Assembly: GCA_022508705.1 (NCBI GenBank)
Contig: JAFLUO010000037.1
Coordinates: forward strand, 1-15,528
Source: Oscillospiraceae bacterium
Lineage (GTDB): Bacteria; Bacillota; Clostridia; Oscillospirales; Acutalibacteraceae
DNA: 15,528 nucleotides
Direction: 5' to 3'
The notes under the pieces were generated by a model, which saw only the letters and a program-made list of their open reading frames with translations, ran no database searches and was not told where the DNA came from. The translations under genes and the position numbers were made by a program. Of the stretch, positions 7,366 through 14,241 are shown in pieces (position 1 is the first letter of the stretch; the number at the start of each line of letters is the position of its first letter).

Positions 7366-8652
7366 ATGATTTTTAAAAATATTACAATTCTTGATGAGAA
7401 TTTTGACATACAAAAAAATATGTATGTAGGCACTCGCGAAGGAAAAATTGCGTATGTAGGAAAAGTTGCTCCGCAAGACGACTTCGGTGAGACCTTTGAC
7501 GGTACAAACAAGGCGCTTTTACCAGGGTTTGTCAACGCTCATACACATTCGCCTATGACTCTTCTTCGCGGATATGCCGAGAATTTGCCCCTTTCAAGGT
7601 GGCTCAATGAAAAGGTTTTTCCTTTTGAAGACAGGTTGAATCCCGACAGGGCATATTTCGGCACAATGCTCTCAATTGCCGAAATGCTGTCGGGCGGAAC
7701 AACGTCGTTTTCCGATATGTATTTCTTTCAGGACGGCATTATGCGAGCCGTAAAGGACTCACACGCAAAAATCAATTTCAGCCGTTCCATTGTGTCGTTT
7801 GATAATACGGATTTTCTTGAGGACAGCAGAGTTTTAGAAGCTTTGGAAGCAGTAGAAAAGTATCACAATACCGAAAACGGAAGAATAAAGGTTGATATGT
7901 GTCTTCACGCCGAATATACAAATACATATTCAATGATTCGGCAGTTCGGAGAATACACAAAGGGTAAAGGGCTTATAAATCATATTCATGTTTCGGAAAC
8001 GAAATCTGAGCATGAAGAATGTAAGAAAAAATACGGCAAAACGCCTACAGAGCTTTTTTATGATGTAGGCGTGCTTGACTCTCCCACAATTTTCGCTCAT
8101 TGCGTTTGGATAGAGGAGTGCGACAGAGAGATTCTTAAAAATACAGGCGCAACGGTTGCCCATTGCCCTGCAAGTAACCTAAAGCTGGGCAGCGGAGTTT
8201 GCGATACATATGCGCTTCTTCAAAAGGGCGTTAATGTAGCCATTGGAACGGACTCTGCCGCAAGCAACAACGGGCTGGACTCTTTCCGTGAAATGTATCT
8301 GGCGGCTTTACTGCCAAAGGGCATAAGGGGTCAAGCTGATATTGTCTCACCCAAAGAAATAATTAAAATGGCAACGGTAAACGGCGCAAAGGCTCAAGGG
8401 CGGTTTGACACAGGTCTTATTAAAGAAGGCTTTAAGGCTGACCTTACCGTTATTGATACCGACAAACCGAATCTTTACCCCGATTTCGATATTTTAAACA
8501 ATATCGTCTATTCTGCGGAGAAATCTGACGTTGTACTTACTATGGTTGACGGTGAGGTACTTTATAAAAACGGAGAATTTACGACTATTGATATTGAAAA
8601 AATCGGTTTTGAGGTTAACAGAATAGTAAAAGAAGTTGTCAGCGAGGTTTAA
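7366..8652 (+). CDS. mtaD: 5-methylthioadenosine/S-adenosylhomocysteine deaminase (MtaD family amidohydrolase)
   Basis: 428 residues. A zinc-dependent amidohydrolase that deaminates the adenine ring of 5'-methylthioadenosine, S-adenosylhomocysteine and often 5'-deoxyadenosine to the inosine form, releasing ammonia. Metal and catalytic residues are visible: H59 and H61 (NAHTHSPM), H181 (LHAEYT), H208 and E211 (HIHVSET), H245 (FAHC) and D296 (GTDSAASNN). PGFVNAHTHSPMTLLRGYAENLPLSRWL is the family's N-terminal hallmark (read from positions 53-80). Length is normal for the family. The start ATG 7366 lies 6 bases after the cyclophilin stop and has only a weak ribosome site (GAAGAA inside the previous gene), so translation may be coupled. 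The next gene (PNP) uses the deaminated product, which supports the assignment. Relative preference for MTA, SAH or 5'-deoxyadenosine cannot be read from sequence. Confidence 0.91.
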   Translation: MIFKNITILDENFDIQKNMYVGTREGKIAYVGKVAPQDDFGETFDGTNKALLPGFVNAHTHSPMTLLRGYAENLPLSRWLNEKVFPFEDRLNPDRAYFGTMLSIAEMLSGGTTSFSDMYFFQDGIMRAVKDSHAKINFSRSIVSFDNTDFLEDSRVLEALEAVEKYHNTENGRIKVDMCLHAEYTNTYSMIRQFGEYTKGKGLINHIHVSETKSEHEECKKKYGKTPTELFYDVGVLDSPTIFAHCVWIEECDREILKNTGATVAHCPASNLKLGSGVCDTYALLQKGVNVAIGTDSAASNNGLDSFREMYLAALLPKGIRGQADIVSPKEIIKMATVNGAKAQGRFDTGLIKEGFKADLTVIDTDKPNLYPDFDILNNIVYSAEKSDVVLTMVDGEVLYKNGEFTTIDIEKIGFEVNRIVKEVVSEV

Positions 8653-8653
8653 A

Positions 8654-9457
8654 ATGGTTGAGAAAGCGGCTGAATTTATAAAATCAAAAATAGACGGCGA
8701 TTATGAAATAGGAATTATCTGCGGCAGCGGTCTCGGCGGACTTTGTGACAAGGTAGAAAACCCGATTTATGTAAACTATGCGGATATTCCGAATTTCCCC
8801 GTTTCAACTGCTCCGGGGCATATAGGTCGTTTTGTGTTTGGCGTTCTTTCTGGCAAAAAGGTAGTTTGTATGCAGGGCAGGGTACATTATTACGAAGGTT
8901 ATTCACCTGAAAGCGTTGTTATGCCCGTTCGTGTAATGAAGCTTTTGGGAGTTAAAAAACTTATAGTAACAAATGCCGCAGGCGGAATAAACGAAAGCTT
9001 TAACGTGGGCGACATTATGCTGATAACCGACCATATAAACTTTACGGGGACAAATCCATTGATTGGCAAAAATGATGACCGTTTCGGCGTAAGATTTCCC
9101 GATATGTCCTTTGCTTATTCACCGTTTTTGCGTGAAACAGCAATTAAATGCGCTGAAAAAATGAAACTTAATTTGCGTGAAGGCGTTTATCTTGGCTGTT
9201 CAGGTCCGTCTTATGAAACTCCTGCAGAAATAAGAGCCTTCAGAACACTGGGCGCAGATACTGTTGGAATGTCAACGGTTATGGAGGTTATTGCCGCAAA
9301 CCATTGTAAAATGGAGGTTCTCGGTTTTTCCCTTGTAGCAAACAAGGCGGCAGGAATGTCGGGAAACCGTCTTACCGAGCAAGAGGTAATTGACATCGGC
9401 AAACAAAAGGCAGATGAAATGCAAAAACTTGTTTCTGCCGTTGTAGGTGAAATATAA
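8654..9457 (+). CDS. punA: Purine nucleoside phosphorylase, trimeric (NP-II) family; probable methylthioinosine/deoxyinosine phosphorylase
   Basis: 267 residues. Phosphorolysis of a 6-oxopurine nucleoside gives hypoxanthine or guanine plus the ribose-1-phosphate analogue. Active-site features: GSGLG (24-28, phosphate Ser25), PGHIGR (54-59, H56), GRVHYYEGY (75-83), TNAAGGIN (106-113), YETPAE with E188 (purine N1/O6), GMSTVMEV (205-212), and N230 in VANKAAGM. The Asn marks 6-oxopurine specificity, unlike the Asp of 6-aminopurine MTA phosphorylases. The position equivalent to human His257, which contacts the ribose 5'-OH, appears to be E242 (LTEQEV). Start: ATG 8654 with GAGG at 8644-8647; a TTG at 8636 inside mtaD is in frame but lacks that spacing. 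It starts one base after the mtaD stop, and its stop overlaps the mtnA start. The context makes methylthioinosine or 5'-deoxyinosine the likely natural substrate (inference). Confidence 0.9.
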   Translation: MVEKAAEFIKSKIDGDYEIGIICGSGLGGLCDKVENPIYVNYADIPNFPVSTAPGHIGRFVFGVLSGKKVVCMQGRVHYYEGYSPESVVMPVRVMKLLGVKKLIVTNAAGGINESFNVGDIMLITDHINFTGTNPLIGKNDDRFGVRFPDMSFAYSPFLRETAIKCAEKMKLNLREGVYLGCSGPSYETPAEIRAFRTLGADTVGMSTVMEVIAANHCKMEVLGFSLVANKAAGMSGNRLTEQEVIDIGKQKADEMQKLVSAVVGEI

Positions 9458-10491
9458 TGTGCTTTTTAAAGGGCGCAACGGTAGGGTATGATACTGTAAA
9501 TAACAAGGCTGTATTTGTAGACCAAACTTTGTTGCCATCTCAATACCGTGAAGTTTCTACCGATGATTACACAGAAATGTTTGAGGCGGTAAAAACCTTA
9601 AAAGTCAGAGGTGCGCCGGCCATTGGCGTTTTTGCAGGAATTTGCACGGCGGTTTTAATAAATAAAATTGAAACAGACGATTACTATATTTTAATATCTA
9701 AACTTGAAAGAATTTGCGCTGATTTTGTGCAATGCAGACCGACGGCGGTTAATCTTAAATGGGCGCTGGAGAAGATGCTTGACGGGGGAAGAAAAAGTAC
9801 CCCACAAAATCTAAAGAAAAATCTTAAAACTCTTGCGCTTAAAATGATAGAGGACGATATTTCTGTCTGCCGAAAAATCGGCGAATACGGTGCAGAGCTT
9901 TTAGCTGATAAAAATGCGATTTTAACCCATTGCAATGCGGGCAGGCTTGCGGCAGTAAAATACGGCACGGCGTTAGCTCCCGTTTACATAGCGCAAGAGC
10001 AGGGGCACAGTATAAAGGTTTATGCCGATGAAACACGGCCGCTTTTGCAGGGAGCAAGGCTTACTGCATTTGAACTTGTAAATGCAGGCATAGACACGAC
10101 TTTGATTTGTGATAATACCGCTTCAGCTGTAATGGCAAAAGGACTTGTTGATGCAGTCTTAGTAGGGTGTGACCGAGTTGCCAAAAACGGCGATGCCGCC
10201 AATAAAATAGGCACGTCTGCCGTTGCAATTTCAGCAAAGCATTACGGAATACCTTTTTACGTTTGTATGCCGTTTTCAACCTTTGACTTTTCGTTAAACG
10301 ACGGCTCTCAAATAATTATTGAGGAAAGAGCGGCAGAAGAGGTAACGGATTTTTGGTATAAAGAGCGAATGGCGCCCGAGGGTGTTCATGCTCTCAATTT
10401 TGCCTTTGATGTTACTTCCTCGTCTCTAATTACCGCATTTATTACGGAAAAAGGCATAATAAAGCCAACTGAAATCAAAAATTACATTTAG
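9457..10491 (+). CDS. mtnA: S-methyl-5-thioribose-1-phosphate isomerase
   Basis: 344 residues, the normal length. It converts the aldose methylthioribose-1-phosphate to the ketose methylthioribulose-1-phosphate in methionine salvage; homologues also accept 5-deoxyribose-1-phosphate. Family motifs: VRGAPAIGV (50-58), RPTAVNLKWAL (94-104), THCNAG (157-162, catalytic C159), DETRPLLQGARLTAFEL (191-207), and VGCDRVAKNGDAANKIGT (236-253, catalytic D239). It belongs to the eIF2B-like superfamily, but these motifs point to MtnA rather than to regulatory subunits. Start: ATG 9457 within TAATG, overlapping the PNP stop by one base, with AGGTGA at 9445-9450, so translation is tightly coupled. No kinase, dehydratase, enolase-phosphatase or aldolase of the pathway follows; glnA with its own promoter comes next. 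Confidence 0.94.
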   Translation: MCFLKGATVGYDTVNNKAVFVDQTLLPSQYREVSTDDYTEMFEAVKTLKVRGAPAIGVFAGICTAVLINKIETDDYYILISKLERICADFVQCRPTAVNLKWALEKMLDGGRKSTPQNLKKNLKTLALKMIEDDISVCRKIGEYGAELLADKNAILTHCNAGRLAAVKYGTALAPVYIAQEQGHSIKVYADETRPLLQGARLTAFELVNAGIDTTLICDNTASAVMAKGLVDAVLVGCDRVAKNGDAANKIGTSAVAISAKHYGIPFYVCMPFSTFDFSLNDGSQIIIEERAAEEVTDFWYKERMAPEGVHALNFAFDVTSSSLITAFITEKGIIKPTEIKNYI

Positions 10492-10498
10492 CGGTTAC

Positions 10499-10516
10499 AT
10501 CACCGTGTGATATTTT
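10499..10516 (+). terminator. Weak candidate terminator after mtnA
   Basis: A short hairpin, ATCAC (10499-10503) with GTGAT (10507-10511) around a CGT loop, is followed by ATTTT. It is the only candidate in the 158-base gap before glnA. Five base pairs, mostly A/T, make it doubtful. Confidence 0.22.
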
Positions 10517-10536
10517 CCAAAAAATCAATCATATAA

Positions 10537-10553
10537 TGTTAGAAGGAAAAACA
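10537..10553. promoter_or_regulatory. Possible GlnR/TnrA-like box upstream of the glnA promoter
   Basis: TGTTA, seven bases, then AAACA. The known GlnR/TnrA consensus is TGTNA-N7-TNACA, so this differs at one defined base (A for T). It ends 6 bases before the -35 element. One imperfect site in AT-rich DNA can arise by chance, so this is only suggestive. Confidence 0.28.
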
Positions 10554-10559
10554 ACGACA

Positions 10560-10587
10560 TTGACAAAGATTAAATATTTGATATACT
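10560..10587 (+). promoter_or_regulatory. glnA: Sigma-A promoter of glnA
   Basis: A perfect TTGACA (10560-10565) and TATACT (10582-10587) are 16 bases apart. The start would be near 10594, giving a leader of about 55 bases before the GTG at 10650. A GlnR/TnrA-like inverted site lies directly upstream at 10537-10553. Confidence 0.75.
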
Positions 10588-10649
10588 AATACAATAATTG
10601 ATTTTACTGTTCTAAATTTGCTTTTAGTGCGGTGTGAGAAAGGCTGTGT

Positions 10650-11981
10650 GTGAATTTTATGGGCTACACGAAGGAAGACATTTTAAGGATTGCAAAAGAG
10701 AATAATATTAAATTTGTGCGACTTCAGTTTACGGATATTTTCGGTCAGATGAAGAACGTTGCTATTACTGACGCACAGCTTGAAAAGGTTTTGGACGACG
10801 GTTCAATGTTTGACGGCTCTTCAATTGAGGGCTTCGTTCGTATTAACGAATCAGATATGTACTTAAAGCCTGACCTTGATACATTTGAAATTCTCCCTTG
10901 GAAAGAGGACATCGCAAGAATTATTTGCGATGTTTACAAGTCAGATAAAGTAACTCCCTTTGAAGGCGATCCGAGAGGGGTGTTCCGCCGTGTTATTGAG
11001 GAAGCGGCAGAAATGGGATACACTTTAAACGTTGGTCCTGAGTGCGAGTTCTTCCTTTTTGAAAGAGATGAAAAGGGCAACCCCACAACCCAGACTGACG
11101 ATATTGCAGGGTATTTTGATATTGGCCCCGCAGATTTAGGCGAGGAATGCAGAAGAGATATCTGCCTGGCTCTCAGTAAAATGAATTTTGAAATTGAGCA
11201 GTCACACCACGAATGTGCCGCAGGTCAGCACGAAATTGATTTCCGCTTTGTTGAGGCGCTTGATGCGGCTGATAAAGTTGTAACCTTTAAGCACGTTGTA
11301 AAGAGTTATGCAACACGAAGAGGGTTACACGCAACCTTTATGCCAAAGCCCGTTTACGGTATTGCAGGCAGCGGTATGCACACCAATATGTCACTTGTTA
11401 AAGACGGCAAAAATGCGTTCTATGACCCTGACGATGTCAACGGACTTTCCGATATAGCTTACAGCTTTATTGCAGGTTTGCTCGATCATATTAAGGGAAT
11501 AACCGCAGTTTCAAACCCATTGGTAAATTCATATAAAAGACTTGTTCCGGGTTACGAAGCACCTGTTTATATTTCCTGGTCTGCTTCAAACCGTTCGGCG
11601 CTTGTAAGAGTTCCTGCGTCCCGCGGAATGGGCACAAGAGTTGAGCTTCGTTGTCCTGACTCGGCCTGCAATCCATATCTTGAAATGGCACTTTGCCTTG
11701 CCGCAGGTCTTGATGGTATTAAAAGAAAGCTTACTCCGCCGGAGGAAATTACACAGAACATTTTCTCAATGAGCAAAAAAGAGCTTAAAGAGGCTAATAT
11801 TGAATGTCTACCATCTTCGCTCAGCGAGGCTCTTGACGAGTTTGAGGCTGATCCCTTTATGAAAGAAGTTCTCGGCGAGCATATATATACAAAATACCTT
11901 AAAGGTAAACGCCACGAGTGGGAAGATTACAGCAAGCGTGTTTCACAGTGGGAAATCGACCGTTATCTTATGAAATATTAA
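10650..11981 (+). CDS. glnA: Glutamine synthetase, type I (GSI-alpha)
   Basis: 443 residues, close to B. subtilis GlnA (444). ATP-dependent amidation of glutamate to glutamine in a cytoplasmic dodecamer. Key segments: DGSSIEGFVRINESDM (55-70, with R64 at the position of the Arg linked to feedback control in GSI-alpha), GPECEFFLF (129-137, metal ligands E131 and E133), HHECAAGQHEIDF (186-198, E188 and E195), SGMHTNMSL (241-249, H244), NPLVNSYKRLVPGYEAP (289-305), and RVELRCPD (330-337, E332). The shorter length and lack of the GSI-beta insertion and adenylylation-site region fit the GSI-alpha class. Start: GTG 10650 is preferred because GAGAAAGG at 10636-10643 is 6 bases away; the in-frame ATG 10659 would be 15 bases away. 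It has its own strong promoter, and the ATC-hydrolase gene follows after 58 bases without a terminator. Confidence 0.96.
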   Translation: MNFMGYTKEDILRIAKENNIKFVRLQFTDIFGQMKNVAITDAQLEKVLDDGSMFDGSSIEGFVRINESDMYLKPDLDTFEILPWKEDIARIICDVYKSDKVTPFEGDPRGVFRRVIEEAAEMGYTLNVGPECEFFLFERDEKGNPTTQTDDIAGYFDIGPADLGEECRRDICLALSKMNFEIEQSHHECAAGQHEIDFRFVEALDAADKVVTFKHVVKSYATRRGLHATFMPKPVYGIAGSGMHTNMSLVKDGKNAFYDPDDVNGLSDIAYSFIAGLLDHIKGITAVSNPLVNSYKRLVPGYEAPVYISWSASNRSALVRVPASRGMGTRVELRCPDSACNPYLEMALCLAAGLDGIKRKLTPPEEITQNIFSMSKKELKEANIECLPSSLSEALDEFEADPFMKEVLGEHIYTKYLKGKRHEWEDYSKRVSQWEIDRYLMKY

Positions 11982-12039
11982 AGTGCTTTTAATAAAGTGG
12001 CTGTAAAAATCCGTTATCGTTAAAAAAGAGGTAAAATAT

Positions 12040-12531
12040 ATGAGCAAAATTACAAACGAACCCAAAATTAAGTTATCGTTGATTCAAGCTGTAAGAGGTC
12101 AGATGGAGCAGAGAGCGCAGTGGCTGTATCTGCTTTGTGACGAGGCCGGAAAAAGAGGTCTCGATTGGTGGGATGTAGGCAGTGCCGCAATTAAACGCTG
12201 CGGGCTTAATCAAGGCGCGGATCTCGTAAAAAAAGGCGGCACGAAAAGTCTTAAAGGACTTAGAAAAACTCTGTTTACACTCCCCGGGCAGTGGATGTTT
12301 GAAATGGACGTAAAACGCTGTGACGATGACCATCTTGATATTGATTTCCACTATTGCCCGTTGGTAAAAGGCTGGCAAAAAATGGGTTGCACCGATGAGC
12401 AAATCGCTCTGCTTTGCGACATTGCCATGTGCGGCGATCAGGGAATAGGCGAAGCCTACGGCTGCAAGCTTGATCTTCCTGCGGCAATCGCAAAGGGCGA
12501 CAGCGTCTGCAAATTAAGATACCACAGATAA
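12040..12531 (+). CDS. L-2-amino-thiazoline-4-carboxylate hydrolase family protein
   Basis: 163 residues, apparently soluble. The C-terminal half has the features I associate with the ATC-hydrolase family: DIDFHYCPLVKGWQKMG (100-116, H104 and C106), LLCDIAMCGDQGI (124-136, C126, D127, C131, D133), and C157 near the end. The founding Pseudomonas enzyme opens the thiazoline ring on the way to L-cysteine, but many members in anaerobes are unlinked to that pathway and their substrate is unknown. The N-terminal third is helical and basic with no recognised motif. Start: ATG 12040 with GAGG at 12028-12031. It follows glnA by 58 bases with no terminator or clear promoter, and a strong terminator follows, so it is probably the second gene of a glnA transcript. 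Family fairly sure; reaction unproven. Confidence 0.75.
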   Translation: MSKITNEPKIKLSLIQAVRGQMEQRAQWLYLLCDEAGKRGLDWWDVGSAAIKRCGLNQGADLVKKGGTKSLKGLRKTLFTLPGQWMFEMDVKRCDDDHLDIDFHYCPLVKGWQKMGCTDEQIALLCDIAMCGDQGIGEAYGCKLDLPAAIAKGDSVCKLRYHR

Positions 12532-12564
12532 TACATAACATAAAAATTTAAAAACATACATAAC

Positions 12565-12590
12565 AAAAACCGCAGTTTATGCGGTTTTTT
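12565..12590 (+). terminator. Rho-independent terminator of the glnA transcript
   Basis: AAAAACCGCA (12565-12574), loop GTTTA, TGCGGTTTTT (12580-12589), ending in a run of six T (12585-12590). A 10-bp stem with a canonical T tract, 33 bases after the ATC-hydrolase stop. Confidence 0.93.
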
Positions 12591-12591
12591 G

Positions 12592-12620
12592 TTGACTTAA
12601 ACAAAATAATATGTTAAAAT
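12592..12620 (+). promoter_or_regulatory. Sigma-A promoter of the GtrA-like gene
   Basis: TTGACT (12592-12597) and TAAAAT (12615-12620) are 17 bases apart. The -35 element begins one base after the T tract of the previous terminator. The predicted start is near 12627, giving a leader of about 32 bases. Confidence 0.75.
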
Positions 12621-12658
12621 ACCTTTGCATATATATTTATGAAAAGGAGTTTTTTCTT

Positions 12659-13210
12659 ATGGCAAAAGGTTTAAAAGACATTGACAGCGCAGCTGCTTCA
12701 AAGGGTAAGGGTATTGAAACCCTTTGGCAGTTTGTAAAATTTATTGTAGTTTCACTGGGTGCATTTGTTATTCAGACATTCTTACCGCTTCTCATTAAGC
12801 TCTTTATGAGCGATGCATTCCTTGCAAAGGAATATGATATTTGGGGTATTTTCAAATCCTCTGTTGATGCAAAAACAGGCGCTATGCTCGGACTCGGCGT
12901 TTTCATTGCAGCCAATGTTTCAAACGTTATAGCACAGATTGTTTCTTTCTTTATTAACAGAGACAAGACTTTCAATTCTGATGCTAATATCGCAGTTACT
13001 CTTCCGATATACATAGTATTTACAATTGCGCTTATTATTTTCTCAGCATGGCTTTCAACAAAACTTATTCCGCTCTTTACAGGTCTTACAGGCTCTGCTG
13101 ATACAGCAATGGCTATTTCAGGCGCTTGCTGCGGTGCTGTTCAGTTCTTCCTTTATTTCCCTGTTGATAAGCTTCTTTTCTCAAAGAAAAAGGATAATAA
13201 GGCTGACTAA
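12659..13210 (+). CDS. GtrA-like polytopic membrane protein
   Basis: 183 residues with four predicted membrane helices at about 22-48, 76-99, 112-132 and 147-167. The end of helix 2, NVSNVIAQIVSFFINRDKTF (86-105), matches the GtrA family signature, in which an Asn-rich helix leads into 'F-x-x-N-R-x-x-x-F'. GtrA proteins are linked to membrane translocation or handling of polyprenyl-phosphate-linked sugars in cell-envelope glycosylation. This one is longer than the usual 120-140 residues, with a 20-residue charged N-terminus and a longer loop 1. Start: ATG 12659 with AAGGAG at 12644-12649. An in-frame ATG at 12611 lies inside the -10 region and cannot be used. No glycosyltransferase is adjacent, so the partner is unknown. 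The assignment rests on one motif and the topology. Confidence 0.68.
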   Translation: MAKGLKDIDSAAASKGKGIETLWQFVKFIVVSLGAFVIQTFLPLLIKLFMSDAFLAKEYDIWGIFKSSVDAKTGAMLGLGVFIAANVSNVIAQIVSFFINRDKTFNSDANIAVTLPIYIVFTIALIIFSAWLSTKLIPLFTGLTGSADTAMAISGACCGAVQFFLYFPVDKLLFSKKKDNKAD

Positions 13211-13237
13211 TTTAAGGATTTTTAACCTAAAACTAAA

Positions 13238-13267
13238 ACCCCGTCTCTCAGGCGGGGTATAATTTTA
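13238..13267 (+). terminator. Terminator after the GtrA-like gene
   Basis: ACCCCGTC (13238-13245) pairs with GGCGGGGT (13251-13258), with one G-T wobble and a TCTCA loop. It is followed by ATAATTTT. The stem is strong but the T tract is broken, so some read-through into the gene at 13290 is likely. TATAAT (13258-13263) overlaps the stem end but has no matching -35. Confidence 0.7.
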
Positions 13268-13289
13268 AACTTTTTTCGGTGGTTTTACT

Positions 13290-14201
13290 ATGGGCAAAAA
13301 AACAAACAGCTTAGTATTAAAAGTTCTTCTTAAAATCGTATCCGTTTTTTTGACGGTTGTATTTTTACTTTCGACTCTCGGTGCGGTTGCAATAACGGGC
13401 GTTCGCCATTTCTTCTGTGGCGGCGAATTTGAAACGATGGTAAATGAAACCGACTTAAATGAGATTCAATTCACAACCGGCGGTAAAACTTATACTCCAA
13501 GCGACTACATTTACGAAGCCGTAACCGAGCTTATGCCCTCTGTCGTTAAGAATTATTCAAACCTTCTCAGCTCTATTTTCGGCAGTACCGTAAATATGAA
13601 ACTTAAAGAACTGATTTCCTCTGATGCTGTCAATTCAATAGTTAAAACAACTGTGATAGAGTGTGTCGATTATTACCTTAACAGCGATGTAAAAGAGGCA
13701 AAAGAACGCCTGAAAGAAGAAACAGTTGTTGATAACGCCAAAATTTACGAAAATGTAAGAACGCCTGAGGAAGCAGTAAGAATTTATGTGCGTTCGCTTA
13801 TTATAAATACCGTAGAAAACAAGTCGGGTATTTCTTCCGATTTAATAATTGTACTGCTTTCAAAAAGCATGGCAAATCTTTTGATTGCCGTTGCAGTTGT
13901 TTCGGCATTTTTGCTGATTATTTGTAATTTGGGCTGTCTTTTTGACTTGCCCTTACATTTCGGAGTAGCATCACTCGCTTTCGGAGTTGTCATAAAAGTG
14001 TTGCAGAGTAAATTTGAAAGCTCACAAGGGAACAAAACCTTAATTGTATATCAATTGTTCCATCCGCTTGTTGACAGCTTTTCGCCCAACGCCACGGCAG
14101 GAATAGTATGCGGTATTTTACTAATCGCCGTATTTTGCATATATTGCTGTGTTCGTATATATTCAAAGATAAAACAAAAGAAAAATAATAATAACTTATA
14201 A
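13290..14201 (+). CDS. Unrecognised membrane protein with a large extracytoplasmic domain
   Basis: 303 residues; I do not recognise the family. One N-terminal helix (about 12-36) after a Lys-rich start is followed by about 155 mostly polar, helical residues (38-192). Three closely spaced helices follow (about 193-213, 219-238, 267-289), then a basic, Asn-rich tail ending in KKNNNNL. By the positive-inside rule, the 38-192 domain would lie outside the cell and the tail inside. No lipobox, catalytic triad or metal motif is apparent. Cysteines cluster in the helices (C212, C216, C274, C283, C286, C287). Start: ATG 13290 with GGTGG at 13278-13282. It is flanked by terminators on both sides and has no convincing promoter of its own, so expression may depend on read-through. 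Confidence 0.8.
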   Translation: MGKKTNSLVLKVLLKIVSVFLTVVFLLSTLGAVAITGVRHFFCGGEFETMVNETDLNEIQFTTGGKTYTPSDYIYEAVTELMPSVVKNYSNLLSSIFGSTVNMKLKELISSDAVNSIVKTTVIECVDYYLNSDVKEAKERLKEETVVDNAKIYENVRTPEEAVRIYVRSLIINTVENKSGISSDLIIVLLSKSMANLLIAVAVVSAFLLIICNLGCLFDLPLHFGVASLAFGVVIKVLQSKFESSQGNKTLIVYQLFHPLVDSFSPNATAGIVCGILLIAVFCIYCCVRIYSKIKQKKNNNNL

Positions 14202-14203
14202 AC

Positions 14204-14229
14204 AAAGGCGGTGAATTCACCGCTTTTTT
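14204..14229 (+). terminator. Rho-independent terminator after the membrane protein gene
   Basis: AAAGGCGGTG (14204-14213), loop AATT, CACCGCTTTT (14218-14227), with one G-T wobble, ending in six T (14224-14229). The core GCGGTGAATTCACCGC is a perfect palindrome. It begins two bases after the stop codon. Confidence 0.92.
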
Positions 14230-14241
14230 ACTTGTTATATA

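Noticed and set aside
6691..7476. 261-codon open frame on the minus strand across the cyclophilin and mtaD start
   Set aside because: It is antisense to two well-supported genes, its composition is Phe/Asn/Cys/His-rich without any domain, and no ribosome site or promoter is evident.
8636..8653. TTG start for the PNP gene inside mtaD
   Set aside because: ATG 8654 has GAGG six bases away and starts the protein at the expected family position.
12073..12541. Overlapping minus-strand open frames opposite the ATC-hydrolase gene
   Set aside because: The plus-strand product has a recognisable family, a ribosome site and a terminator; the reverse frames have none.
12611..12658. Upstream in-frame ATG that would lengthen the GtrA-like protein by 16 residues
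   Set aside because: The ATG lies within the promoter -10 region, before the predicted transcription start; ATG 12659 has AAGGAG at good spacing.
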